Made by a program: the position numbers and the translations under genes. Below, piece by piece: positions 11,547-23,856 of a stretch of DNA of 64,000 nucleotides. The notes under the pieces were generated by a model. That model was not told where the DNA came from. It was given only the letters and a program-made list of their open reading frames with translations, and made no database searches. This DNA comes from Hexactinellida sp. DTS-2022 (lineage: Eukaryota; Porifera; Hexactinellida), in the NCBI GenBank assembly GCA_028753945.1, contig JAPNXP010000007.1:2666001-2730000 (forward strand). The letters are read 5' to 3'. Numbering within the stretch: position 1 is the first letter of the stretch; each line of letters begins with the position of its first letter.

Positions 11547-12183
11547 TCACAATTTTGACGTCAAATGACTGGATTTTTTAATTTTTGTATAGTCAAAGTG
11601 GTAAATTTGAACATCCGTAATGGGGATTTGGTCCTGTATATCCGAGCCAACATCAGAAATATGATCAAGAGATAGTGAATCATCCGAGGTATCTTGAAGA
11701 ATTTGTTCAATCGAATGTTCCTCATCTCTATTCAGAATTGGGTCGTTTAAGCAATTCAATTATTTCTAAGTGCAGGTTAGCAGGTTTTTCATTGAGATTG
11801 CCCCAAAATATAGTCATATTAACAAAGATGGAGAAAGGGAATAAGCTCGTCAAACTCGCTAAACTCGATGATTTGCCATGTTATTCTGATAATCAACAGA
11901 TTCTTACCATATTACCCAAAAAGGTTAAGGGTAATTTGAATTAATCTGCCTGGTTTGGCTTTGAATTATCAAAATAACAATTACAACTATTTTCCAGTGA
12001 ACGGATTACCTTAACTGGCCTGGCAAATCCACGAAATATTATCGAATCAATTGTAGACAATTTCTCTATGAGTTCAATATCTTCTTCACTTGCCAGAATT
12101 TCAAAATTAACTTGAGAGTAATGGTTGTAAAACGAAGAGAATGCGAAGATTTGCCAAGGTACATCCATATAGTTCATTGTCAA
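11547..12183 (-). CDS. Possible exon pair of an unrecognised gene
   Basis: Two coding-like minus-strand frames. The upstream one (12183-11941, 80 codons) contains NFEILASEEDIELIEKLSTI. The downstream one (11759-11547, 70 codons) contains the acidic stretch QDTSDDSLSLDHISDVG. Inside the first, GTTAAG followed by GTAATC resembles a 5' splice donor. They are not in one frame and no family is recognised, so this could be a degraded transposon gene or a real split host gene. Confidence 0.2.
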
Positions 12184-13518
12184 ATCAGTACAATATGCAA
12201 TATTGAATAAATAATCAAGTACTTATACCTCTACCTCAAAGTGTGAGAATAATAAATCACTCTTTGTTGTTTATTGGCGCTACTTATCAATTAACTTTCA
12301 TCTAATTTGATTGTAAGTTTTAGGTTAAATTTAATATTAATTTGGCTTCGTTAACAATTTATTGAATTGACAAATTAACAGGGCTTCCAAAGATAGGTCC
12401 CAAATATAGAGAGTCAAGATGTAAGTTAGTGAACATTTGACTTAACTTGACATCGGTTACATCAGTTTAATATGGATGAGATGCATCTTCGGACCGCGAT
12501 GAATTATTTGGGGAATAAGGGTTTTCCTTTAACAGAATAATCCACATACGTTTATGTCCCGAATTGCAAGGTCACGAATTGTAAATGTCAAGAACTGTCG
12601 GTCAGAATTGTCAGGTCATGAATTGCTGATCGCGATTTTCATTGTCAAGAATTGTATGTATACCATTGAATACATCTCTTAAAGCTCGTTCCATAGCTAG
12701 AATCATTCGCTACCATATCAAATTCATAAAGTTATACGGTAGATTGATTAAAGTATTCAGCAATAGAAGTCATTATATTTGCATCATCAAATCGATAAAG
12801 ATTTGGTACAGCACTCTAATAGTAAATAGAAAACACTTTGAGATTCCTTGTATTAAGAAAATACTTTGAGTGTGACGATTTTAGTAGAATCAGATGGAAA
12901 ATAGTAAATAACTTATATAATATTGTGGCAAATTAATTTCTAGATGTCAAAGTTAGCAATTTATTTACCTCAAGATAACAAACCACAAATAACACTCGGA
13001 AACTAGAAAATATAATCCATAACTAGTAATTGAAGAACGAGTCGAATTATTTTACCTATATATGAGGAACTAACTGGATGATTACTATAGAATTTCCATA
13101 AATGAAATAGTGCAACTACTCGTCATCCATGGTCAAAATAAGTATTACGAAGTTTAAGGGAAATAAATTCGTAATATTTCTTCAAATTATTGCTAGGATA
13201 GGAACTGCCAGAAATTAATTCAGGAAGAAAAAGTTCTTAATTGTATACATAACTATATCAGGTGGCATACAGACCTCAGTTGAGGTGAAAAAGTGCTCTC
13301 AACGTGTTTCTATTTAGGTGCGCGATGGCAATTAAATTGGTGTCAAGTGTTTGACCATATTTTCTGGCCCAGAAATCCTGGTTAAATCATAATTTGGATT
13401 CCAAAATAAGGTTTTACGTCCGTTAAATAATGACCCATCAATGAATCATACGGAACATGTCACTTCCAGGATGACAACAAATTTTCCCTCTGTAATGAAC
13501 TGGCGTCAAATTGATAAA
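12184..13518. other. No gene; short diffuse repeat at about 12555-12660
   Basis: AT-rich. At 12555-12660 the words GAATTGC, GAATTGT and GTCAAGAA recur at irregular spacing, perhaps a decayed minisatellite. Nothing else is supportable. Confidence 0.4.
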
Positions 13519-15390
13519 CCCCTGGGGCCATATTCACAAATATTCTTAAAATTTTTCTTAACTAATATTTATAGAAATTCTAGGAGAAATAGTAAGAAAT
13601 TTAAGAAGCTTGCTTAGACAGGCATTTCAAATAGGGGTTATGGATGCTTGCCGCCAAATTTTGCGGTATTTAACTTTAAAAATTAATGTGGAGATTATAA
13701 TGAAATAACATGCAACAATAACCTGGAATTATGTTGGAAGTGCAAATTTTTCAAAATCTATACAGTTTTAGGTAAAATGCATTATAATTATTAGTGACGT
13801 AATTTTTGATGACATCGGTGATTATGTGAAAATTCCTCACATTTATGAACCTTGATGGTTATTTATAGTGCATATTGATACTAATATCAGATTATATATT
13901 ACTAATATGTATCAACGACACGGTAGAAAGCATAAGGAGAATGTATATGCTTGAGGTTATGGGTTCGAATCCCTATAGTGACAATATTTTTGATTATTTT
14001 GGACATACAGGCAGCAAATTCAATTGAAAGATTCTATACTTATACATGGTGCATGTACATAGTATTTTGAAAACATTGCTGGAATGAAGTTTCTGTTGAA
14101 TTTCGTTCAATTCTCACTGCCAATTCATCAAATTCCCTTTCCAACGGGTGTTCCAAAAGAAAGCGTACTTGTATAAATGAATATAATTCTTTTATAAATC
14201 AATTAATTTGTTAACTATATTGATTTAAAAACATTTGTAGTATTTCGTATGAAAGTCAACTAGTATAATGATACTAAATCAGGGTGTAATACATACAATT
14301 TGGTTGCACATATGCATGTCAGAATCAAAAAACTTCAACCTTCATTTACTCAATTCATGTTTTTATGACTTATCCCAAATTAAAAGTAATAAAGTTCATA
14401 AGGGATTGCTTTCAAAATTTCAGATATATTTCTTAATAGTATAAAGATCATTTTGCGACCTCATTGAAGTAAACTAACAATTAGTGTGTGAGTGGAGCCC
14501 AATCAAGGTCAAAGATATCACTTTTCGGCACTTTCTTTGACGAATTTCAGGATTGGGAAGTTAATCTTTGGTTAAACTTGGGTTAGGGATCTGAAGTGGT
14601 CAGCAAATGTAGTTATAAATATACTGATTAATCACTGAAATTATTGGAGCTATACCGACTATACTTTATTAGATTTAATTTTGCGAAAACTAAAAAATCA
14701 GTAATACACCTATGGGAAGCCTTATCCTAAAGAATTTAATTGCATTCCAAAAATAGAGTGAACTTAGTAATGCTGTAAACATTTTAAGCATAGTTATGCA
14801 ATTACAGAGGTGATTGGAGAATTACCTTGAATAACTTCAAAGAGTTAAAAACCACCCATACCGCTAATACAAGTTTCGCATGCAGTATCCTTAAAGGGGT
14901 TCGAACAAAATATATCCTTCAATGTGTTTTAGTTATTTCGAACCTTTAGGCTACTGTTAGTTGGATTCTTTTTTCAGCTCCACCGCCCGCGTCAGATTTC
15001 ACTGCCGCACGAATGTTGTCATTATTTTCATTATTACACCTCCATTTCAAGTAAGGCCACTGTTCGTTGCCAATTTTTTTAGAGGACACACTCTAAAAAA
15101 AGCCATAATTAGCAAGTAACAGAATCAAAACCTATAACAAGTATTCTCACAAATGAGAATATTTGCTCAGATAATTATTAACTATGTCGTCATCAAATAA
15201 TGAGATAATGACAATGAGATGCCATCCGCCCGCATCCTCTGATAGACTTCGCGCGGAGCTGAAACAATATTGTCATTAACAGTGGCCTTAGGCAAGTTAT
15301 TTAAATATTATTTCGATAAGCTGTTAATAATTTTAAGAATACAAAGTTTAAAAAATAGTTAAGAATTGTTAGTGAATAAGGCCACGACTG
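13519..15390. repeat. Inverted-repeat-rich region, composite of MITE fragments
   Basis: The left edge has GGGGCCATATTCACAAATAT followed by CTTAA. The right edge (about 15340-15390) reads the inverted equivalent, GTGAATAAGGCCAC. Internally, CAGTGGCCTTA at 15280 mirrors TAAGGCCACTG at about 15051, and TTTCAGCTCC at about 14975 mirrors GGAGCTGAAA at about 15262. The boundaries conflict and no target duplication was found, so I read it as nested or rearranged MITEs rather than one element. Confidence 0.4.
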
Positions 15391-16072
15391 ATTGTCTAGA
15401 AAATTGGTAAATGTTTCAATGAAATGTAATGTAAAGAGATTATAAAAAATATAGTCAAGAATAAAAATATTATAAAACTAACATTAAATTGAAATGATCC
15501 AGGATATAGGTATATAACAAGTGGTTTAAGAGCCGATATCGATGAAATAGTATTTCCTGAAGAAATTGCAGACTCACAATGTAAAATAATTTTCGAGAAA
15601 GGTAAAATATCTGGTTTATGAAGTGATATCAAAACCAAAAACTGAAAGATTGCCGAGATTTGGCAAGGGGTGTCACTAAAAAAAATTGGAAGTGGAATAA
15701 ATCCTGATGTCAATAAATTTTAAGTTACCAGGAATAAATTTCTCAAAAATACGTATAAGTATCAATACAACTAAATATGTTAATTTTATTGATGGGTCAA
15801 AAATAAAATGTGAACTCCAAAAGGTACAAATAAGCATAGTAGTACTTTATAGTTTGAAAAGAATTTCATTATACAAAACGAAGAAAGGCAAAAAACACAA
15901 ATTAAATCGTTAAACCGCGTAAATAAATTTGATGTTGAGCTATAATTACTTGCATAAATGGTAGAATTGTTGCAGACTTGCAGTGAATATCCACTTTCGG
16001 TGTACATGATTGTATACTAAGAAGTTGGTGTACATGTATGTACACTGGTGTATATGCAGTTCATGAAATATA
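15391..16072. other. No recognisable feature
   Basis: AT-rich; overlapping short frames on both strands at 15396-16007 look like low-complexity chance frames. Confidence 0.5.
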
Positions 16073-16263
16073 TACAGTAGAGCCTCTGAACAACGGACAC
16101 CTTGGGACCGGAACCGTTGTCCGTTATTTAGAGGTTGTCCGCTATTTAGAGGTTGCTTTTCTATTAGACATATGTTAAATAAATAAATCCGTGCCACGAG
16201 AGTTGTCCGTTATTTAGAGGTTGTCCGCTATTTGGAGTGTCCGTTATGGGAGGCTCCACTGTA
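16073..16263 (+). mobile_element. pogo/Tigger-like MITE, GAGCCTC family, copy 2
   Basis: Same length (191 bp), TA flanks and ends as the copy at 4582-4772, with only a few base differences. No coding capacity. Confidence 0.85.
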
Positions 16264-16358
16264 GTTACAAGTGGATATACACCAGTGTATACGCACTTTG
16301 TTTATTTTGAATGTCAATGGGGGTTAGGAATTTTAACTAAGTATTGTGAATTCCTATG

Positions 16359-16540
16359 TACAGAAGAACCTCGTTAGTACTTACACGTTATAACAAAATT
16401 CTAGTTAATACGAACACTATTTCAGGCCCCTTCAGCTACAAAGCCTATTTAATATAAATGGTATTGGTTAAAACGAATCCGGATAAGGCGAACGCGTTTT
16501 TATGGACCACTGGTGTTCGTAGAAATGAGGTTCTACTGTA
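16359..16540. mobile_element. pogo/Tigger-like MITE, GAACCTC family, copy 1
   Basis: TA-flanked; ends CAGAAGAACCTCGTTAGTAC and AATGAGGTTCTACTG. Interior words such as AATACGAACAC and TGTTCGTA recur, as in the related 56733-56919 element. Confidence 0.75.
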
Positions 16541-16864
16541 CTACGTGGATATAATATAACATTGATTCTTAAATTCTATATTCTAATATAGCTATAGTAT
16601 TGTACATAAATGTTAAGATATTGACATGCGGCCGCGTAATTACTTTGATAAAAAGGTAATAGATTAGATTTTCACACAAGCAATTTTAGGATGTATTGCT
16701 AGGAATATAATTAGGATTAATTTCAAAGAATTTGTGTATTATTGAAAGGCATTGCATGATTATAATTGTATCTCGTCAATTAGAATCAAATATCATACAG
16801 TCGAAACCGTTTTTTTCTAACGAATACTTTGCATGGAATTAAAGTAATAAATCCATGGTTAGAA
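16541..16864. other. No recognisable feature
   Basis: AT-rich spacer between two MITEs. Confidence 0.5.
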
Positions 16865-17044
16865 TACAGTAGATGTCGGATATAAGCACACAGGTATAAG
16901 AACATATCGGATATAAGCACACTAGCTATGTTGGAAAACGGTTGCCATATACACTGTATTATTTATGTCGGTTATAAGAACATGTCGGTAATAGGCACAT
17001 TAAGTGCAGTTCCCAAAAATGTGCTTAAAACCGGCATCCACTGT
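16865..17044. mobile_element. pogo/Tigger-like MITE with ATATAAGCAC subrepeats
   Basis: The left end is TA then CAGTAGATGTCGGATATAAG; the right end reads CCGGCATCCACTG. GGATATAAGCACA-like words repeat inside. TA is clear on the left; the right flank has decayed to TG. Confidence 0.65.
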
Positions 17045-17270
17045 GTACTAATTGAAAATAAAACAAAATCGGAATTTCTCACACATGTAAAATAAATATT
17101 AGTTAGAAAAACCGGTATAGACTGTACATAACTAGATACAAAGGAATTTACAATATACTTACGTGGTTAAAATTCATAAATCAATAAAAATAGTCAGATA
17201 AAACAAAATAATCCTATTTCGACTGTATATAGATTAAGAAATTTAAAATATTGTATATCAATATATGTAC

Positions 17271-17330
17271 AGTTAAACCTCCACAATAGGGCACTGTCGT
17301 CCTGATTGCGCCCGGCACTGGGAAAAATCC
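17271..17330 (+). repeat. Solo left end of a pogo/Tigger-like element
   Basis: TA then CAGTTAAACCTCCACAATAG, typical of the CAGT-ended family, but no matching right end was found before the repeat at 17415. Confidence 0.35.
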
Positions 17331-17414
17331 AATATAACATTTAGGTCCGTTCTAGACGTTCTCACCGTCAATATACAACAGTGGCTTAACACATGGAAAT
17401 ACGAATGTTATAGG

Positions 17415-17757
17415 GGCGGATTCATCGGCGGATTCGCAGACCTTACGTTTATGCTAATAACGCAAAAAGTTGACTCTGTACGTTATAAATTATCACATCA
17501 ACGGCAAGATTAAAATTGTGACAACCCACATATCATCGAAAATGTCAAAATTCCTGAAGATGACTTAGCAATGTTAGCTCAAATTTAGACCACGGTTTTT
17601 CCATAATAACTCAAAGATTATTCATTATATCAGATTTTCCTATTAATCTCATATATATCTCACCTATGACAACCTGTCATGGAAATTTCAAAACTAAATA
17701 TAAATTTTTGACAAAATATGATTAAGCTAAATTTCAATAAATGGGCTTACAATGATG
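17415..17757 (-). repeat. Dispersed repeat, single inverted copy of the 160-853 family
   Basis: Reverse complement of one 336-bp unit, from GCGGATTCGCAGACC at the left to GGGCTTACAATGATGA at the right, clearly more diverged than the two tandem units are from each other. Confidence 0.75.
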
Positions 17758-18231
17758 AATTACATACTTATCCAATATCCATAGCGTAGAATATGTTTTC
17801 AACACTTTTCTATCAAGATATACTAAATTGTAATGTCCTTTGTTTAATGAGTTCAATGAGTTCTCACAATAAATGATACACTCCCTTTCTTCTTATGGAT
17901 ATTAGTTAAATTAATTCAAATCTCAAACACACATCTTTTTAGTCTTTTTAAGCACACATTTTGACTTTCAAAATTTCAAATATCTTTTTTACTTTACAGC
18001 ATATTTCGCTTTGCAATTTTCTTCTCAATTCATTTTTGCTCTCTTCTTTAATTCTCCAAGTCGATTATAATTATAGATTTACTCCAATAATTGATGGCAA
18101 TATTGATGGTACTAGGACAGGAAATGGCCGAAGGAATCTATGCGAAAAATAAGAAAATTAAAAAATTAATACGATTGAGAGATAGGGAAACATCTTAGTT
18201 GGAGAATTGTTGAATTTAAATAAGAGTATTA
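17758..18231. other. No recognisable feature
   Basis: Pyrimidine-rich then AT-rich sequence; the short plus frame at 17961 is low-complexity. Confidence 0.5.
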
Positions 18232-18615
18232 TACAGTCAACTCCCGTTATAACCAAGTCGGATATAACGAAGTAGCTGCTTATAACGAAGTAGTTTAATA
18301 GTCCGAAAGTCCTTCAATCTTATTACATTAATAAAACTTCGGTTACAACGTATGGATATAATGAAATTTCGCTTATAACGAAGTCATTTAAATCCCATAT
18401 ATCCTCTAAGCTATTGAATTTACTCCGGTTATAACGAATTCTGCTATTAACGAACTTTGGTTATAACAAACTCCGTTTATGATAAAATCCGGTTACATGA
18501 AATTAAACTTATAATGAACTCTTTTTAGATCGAACTCCGTTATAACAAACTCCGCTTTAATATAACGAAATTAAACTACGGTCCCGACCACTTCGTTATA
18601 ACGGGAGTTGACTAA
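18232..18615 (+). mobile_element. pogo/Tigger-like MITE, CAACTCCCGTTATAAC family
   Basis: Left end TA then CAGTCAACTCCCGTTATAAC, right end GTTATAACGGGAGTTGACT. The interior is a series of loose TATAACGAAnTCCG subrepeats. The right TA has mutated. Relatives: 50970-51273 (opposite orientation), 54034-54078 (end only), 54222-54736 and 62903-63063. Non-coding. Confidence 0.8.
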
Positions 18616-18836
18616 ATAATCAATTACTTTTTAGTATTCTACAGAATGTTGAATGAAGTATTTCAGAAGCGGCCATGGAATAATGAAGTTCATGGGTGAA
18701 TAGTGGGGAAAACTTCCAAATATATTCCAAGAAATTCAAAATATCAACTTAAACTCGGGATTCCAAGATTTGATTTTTCTGCAATAGTTCTTTGGAAGAT
18801 CAAAAAGTGGCGTAAAGTTACAAATGTTGCCCTGAG

Positions 18837-19032
18837 CAGGGTTCTCGCTAGGCCTCTATCAAAAGGTACATGCCCTTCTTGAAAGCTATTGAAACCTTTA
18901 TTCACATGTTGTAAGTGGGTATTTACCCTTTGAGTCAATATTATTATTTGAAGGTTTCATTAAATCATTGACATTAACGTCATATCTCACTCTCATGTAC
19001 CCTTACAACGAAAAATCCTGGCGAGAATCCTG
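18837..19032 (-). mobile_element. hAT-like MITE, CAGGGTTCTCGC family, copy 2
   Basis: Ends CAGGGTTCTCGCTAG and CTGGCGAGAATCCTG, with flanks GCCCTGAG and GCCATGAG matching at 7 of 8 positions. The interior is the reverse complement of 3619-3812. Confidence 0.85.
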
Positions 19033-19040
19033 GCCATGAG

Positions 19041-19804
19041 ATCGCCCATTTGTTTAAATAATATTACTTAATTAATTGCCACAAAATCACTGATTATTTA
19101 TTCAAATTCGTAACATTGGTAATATCTCTCTATACGGACAGGGATACCAAACTTGTTAACCGAATTTGACTCAATGTCACTACTAAACGGCAAAATAAGA
19201 CTAAATTTAGGCCAGTTATGCGGGGCGTCTAGTCTCTTAACGGTTCTCCACTGGAACTAAAGTCGGAATTACACAGAAATCATGTAAATTCAAATATCTC
19301 AAAATCACAAAGTATAGTTTATATGTGATTATATAAATTAGATTGCAAATTAAAACAATTTGTGTATAAAGAAAGGATTGGGAATAGAAAGTGTAGGGGT
19401 TTAAATATTATTATTGTTAATATTTCAACAACATTACATTTATTCTCAGCGTTGTAAATTATTTGTGGCGTACCAAAGGACATGCAATAATGATCTCAGT
19501 CACAGTTTCCCGAAATTTTCAATACGTACATTATATTTAAAGTAAGGACATGGATGCCCTGAAAATAATCCATCTGAAAAATAGTACAGTGGTTGAAACG
19601 AATATCTTGTGCGTCAAATACGTACATAGTATATGATGAAATCTGGTTGCATGAATACTCTTAACAGTTCTAGTGAATTGTCATAGCCCCAAAGAAGGAA
19701 GCTTGATTTGATTCATCTTAATACTTTAGTCTTCTTAAAAGTTTGCTACGTTTGTTAAGTCGAGTGTCTGTCTTAAAATATACGTTCATAGTGTAACATG
19801 ACGA
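19041..19804. other. No recognisable feature
   Basis: AT-rich, no long frames, no repeat matched. Confidence 0.5.
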
Positions 19805-20159
19805 TCTATAATATTAAAACACAAACCTGTATGTGTGTGTCCAATATTTCTTTGTATCCTACGAGTTGATTGAAGAAGTGGACGATTTCCAAATGTCATT
19901 TGTGGATTATAGGGGTAAACTTTGGCCCCCGCCAACAAGTTGAGGTTTTCACTCGAAATTTCTCACACCTCGACAAGTTATGATGTCACTGTCACATTTC
20001 GAGAACCCTGAAAATTCACTTAATCGCACATAATTCGCGCCCTCTAAGAGATTATATCTGAAAATTTAATAGAACATGTACATTAGTGATGCGGACAAGT
20101 TGTTCACATATGTTTACTCATTCTCATATGATGACGTAATCACAAAATGTTATTGTATC
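19805..20159 (+). mobile_element. Helitron-like element, 5' half
   Basis: Begins TCTATAATATTAAAACACAA directly after a host A, the arrangement expected at a Helitron 5' terminus. It then follows the family through CTCGACAAGTTATGATGTCA, CGCACATAATTCGCGCCCTC and ATTAGTGATGCGGACAAGTT, and is cut by the hAT-like element starting at 20160. The 3' half does not resume beyond that element, so it was lost. Confidence 0.65.
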
Positions 20160-20842
20160 CAGAGGCGTTTCTCACACCTATGCTGCACGGGGCGGATAAA
20201 TTTCATGCAGCCCTTCGGCACCCATTTCAATCTCAAGTTAGAAGTCTATTTCAGTAAATTATGGTGTTATTTGCAACATATTTTTATTGGTTGTATTATT
20301 TAATCATTGACAAATGCTGATATTTTAACAACCGAGGAAGGAGTAATTTTAACAACCGATGAGAGGCGGTTCCAGGGGCCTGAGCCCACCATCCGATACT
20401 GAAATTGACAAAATAACTAAGGAATTCAGCATCATGTTTGAATTAAGGCTCCGTAAATAAAATTAACGTTTAAAATTACTTCTGAGTGTATATAAGTCGA
20501 AGGTCTTTAGCAGTAGCCCCCAAACCCCCTTAAAAGTTGCTCGCTTAGCTTGCATTATTTCTAGGGACCACTTTTTCGAGATTTCTGGATCCGCTAGTGC
20601 TGGATGTATCAAATTGAATTGAATTGAAGCAATTTAATTGAGACAAGTTATGGTCTTTGAGTTTGTGGATATCTTACTGAACTATAATAGGAAAGGGTAT
20701 GTAATGTTTGGTTTCGTACTATTGAATATCATTACCAAAGATAATTATTATCGTCTGCTCTTTTTATGCAGTAAACTAGACTACAATTTATACCGCCCCT
20801 AAGTAGTGCCGTTCGAGGCATCTGCCCCTGACTACGCCCCTG
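20160..20842 (+). mobile_element. hAT-like element, CAGAGGCGTT family, copy A
   Basis: Left end CAGAGGCGTTTCTCACACC, right end GACTACGCCCCTG. The interior matches 42288-43483: the CTTCGGCACCCATTTCAATC block, the GGCGGTTCCAGGGGCCTG block and the GTTATGGTCTTTGAGTTTGT block. The flanking 8-mers do not match well. Short frames in it look like chance, so it is non-autonomous or decayed. Confidence 0.65.
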
Positions 20843-22007
20843 ATACTTCCCGTTGTTCGAAATAAGCTGCAAAATTAAGGCAGCAACTTGTTTTGCAGAA
20901 AATCTTTAAATTCGGCATAAAGTCGAACACAGTCCCGGAGACTTGACATTCTGTTTCTCTTTTTGCTTTAGAAAACATTAAAGCAAGGGCTTTAATCTAG
21001 AACTAGACCTTTCTCCTAAATCTGAAAAAGTAGCAGTTACTGTGCATGTAAGTGCAATCCTCTCTTAGTAACGCCACAAATTACATTCGCTAAAGGTCAA
21101 AGAACTCGTCTTGAACAGAAGAATGTGCCAAAAACTTACGATCAAGGAACTAAGATTTTCATGAACATTTTCTTTCAAAAGGTGTACACTTTGTCATCAT
21201 GCTTGTAATTCCTATTCATAATACTACAACATTTATAGAAAATACATTAAAATAAATCTTGTCAAATATAATTAGGATTTGTAGGCGATTGGGCTCACTA
21301 TTAGCCTATTTTCAGATTGTTTGCGGATATCTGGGGGTATAAATAAATTGTTTCCTAGAATAGATGTACAAAAATTATTTCTGTTGGTATTACGCTCCTC
21401 AATTCACTTCAATTCGAGATTTTGCTCTCGGATTACCTAAAAATTAGTGAAATTAATACAACTGAAAATTCGAACAGTTCATAATAGGTTAAATTATGAA
21501 AAAATCTGAATAAATTAGAATCAACGAATAAAGGAGAGAAAATGCATTCTAATATGTTTACAATTTGCTTTCATTATTTAAAGAAAGTAACCTGGAGATT
21601 GGAATAGTCAATGGAATTTGAAAAATGTCAATTTACACTGTATAATATTCATGAAGTCAGTCGAGTAATAATTATATAATTATATTACTTATTGGAATGT
21701 AACGACACCCAATTTCCAATATCAATGCATTTTTCTAGGTTTTCAACTATGCATAATTTTATGAAGCTAAATTACACAAACAAGTGATGTGTAAATTTTC
21801 TCCTACTTTTACCACTGTGCAAAAAAACTCAAAAACTATGGGCAGAGGCGCGGTTATGGGAGTAAATCTTGAGGAGGGCCAATAGATGAAAATAATACGA
21901 GAAACACTGATCTAGATACGAGGTCTAGGGCGAGCCTTCCTAACTTTTCGAAAGGGATGTACCACTATGCAAATCCCAGACACCCAGTAACCCAATGTAA
22001 ATATGAA
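20843..22007. other. No recognisable feature
   Basis: AT-rich sequence with no supportable gene or repeat. Confidence 0.45.
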
Positions 22008-22522
22008 TACAGTGGAACCCCGCGTATCGGGGCACCTCCGAACAAGCGCTCAGCGTCTCGATACGAGGGAGTGCCCCGATATGCGGGGTTCTAAGAGAAT
22101 TCCAATATGTTTGGTTAAAACAATTAAGATAGCACATACACAACAAATCATACACATATAGTCAAAACCTAGAGTTAAGGCTGATATTTAAGCAGTACTA
22201 CACATTACAATTTCACATTATACTTTACCTACACTAGGAGCCACAAATCTATGATATTCACGGAATTTTCTTTTTTGAAAAACTCCCCCGATTACCTCAG
22301 CACGAGTCTCTAGCGAGAGTGGGTGACGCTAAGCGGCCATTACAAAGAATACTAAGCTGCTCAAAAGTAAAGAATGTTACACAAGAGAAATAATCTTCGG
22401 TGGAGTGCCCCAATAAGTGAATGGCGCCCCGATAAGCGGGGTTATTTTTAATGGAAAAAAAAACAAATTCCCAACCGGCTGCCCCAATACGCGCATGCCC
22501 CGATACGCGGGGTTCTACAGTA
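22008..22522. mobile_element. TA-flanked element with GC-rich inverted ends
   Basis: Ends CAGTGGAACCCCGCGTATCG and CGATACGCGGGGTTCTACAG with TA on both sides. GCCCCGATAnGCGGGG words recur internally at about 22072 and 22425. The CAGT start and TA target fit the pogo/Tigger-like group. The short frames on the minus strand arise from these repeats. Confidence 0.75.
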
Positions 22523-23575
22523 AACACATTTATATGATTTAGACTTTCATAGCTTAAAAACACATGTCCTAGAATCGTTTCTACTAGAATCGTTAATTCT
22601 GTTCAAAAAATTAAATAAATAAGTTATTGAGTGCAATATAAACGTTTAGCTATGTTCATCTTCATTTACGACTTAATTCAAATTTCGAAAAAATAGAAAT
22701 ATAATTGAAATGACAAATTGCTAGGCTATTCTCATATGTATGCCGAATAGGCGGGACATTCTTCACGATTGTATAAGGCATAACAACCGCTTTTCCGATT
22801 ACGCCCGAATTCTAATTAAAATTATTAAATATAATGTTTTCAATAGAATGTTCAAGCAATTATATAATACTAGTGAAAGAAGCAAAAATAATTCAATTGA
22901 AATGCTTTCGCCCTGTGCTCATCTGATTACCCAAGACTTGTGACACAACTCCAAAACTACTGTATGAAATCCTTGGACGCTTTGAAATAATTTTAAATAC
23001 CTATAATCGCAATGCATAAAAAGAAGGCAATGAAAATAACAACTCACAAAGCGAATCCTTGTTCAATGTAATCAACTTGACTAAATATTTTGTTTAATAG
23101 GATAGAATTTGAATCAATAAGAGAGTAGTTAAGTTGAAACATAACTAATTTCGTTAGTAGTGAGATTATATTATTCTGAATCAAAAGGGAAGAAGAACTA
23201 TAGACGTTTAGAGAATGGGTCAGTATCCCTTCAAATAGCTTAATTTGATGTTTAAAACAATGCTAAAACGTATGAAGAAATAATTAAAATATACATCACA
23301 AGAACGAGTACAACTAGCATATTAACTAACATAAATTTGTATAAGAATTGACAAGGTGTTATCAAATTAAAGCGAATGATTTAGATATACGTATAGTATT
23401 AAATATATTGTTCAAATTATACGAAATTCTTACAATTAACAATTATGATAATTTCTTACAAAGAGTAATATATAAAAAAATATCTAGACAATGAATCATC
23501 ACGGTGTCCTTTAAGATCATTATAGCAATTATACTATGCGCCGAATAATTAAGTATGATTGTTAACAGGGAATAG
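22523..23575. other. No recognisable feature
   Basis: Very AT-rich. A 67-codon frame at 22740 has a protein-like start, but no family or signals support it. Confidence 0.4.
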
Positions 23576-23856
23576 GGAGAACCATAGCCTACTAAACTCA
23601 GGCCCGACAATAAAACACCATTGATGCAAACGAAGTCATATAATTACTTATAATCAAAATACATGTGTGTTTGAACACTCTCTGATATTTTTATAAACTT
23701 AATACATCGGATAATGTAAATTTATTATGATTTTGGTAATGTATTTAATGCACATTGCCTAAAAATTAGATGAAATAAATGTTAACATGTTTGAATAATA
23801 CATATCATACCCACAAATACTGTATGAAATATGACACTATTTAATTTTTAGTTTCT

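Noticed and set aside
13915..13985. tRNA-like sequence with GGGTTCGAATCCC, resembling a Pol III B box
   Set aside because: The acceptor stem, D-arm and A box cannot be paired around it and the T-stem is imperfect beyond GGG/CCC. At most it is a tRNA-derived remnant.
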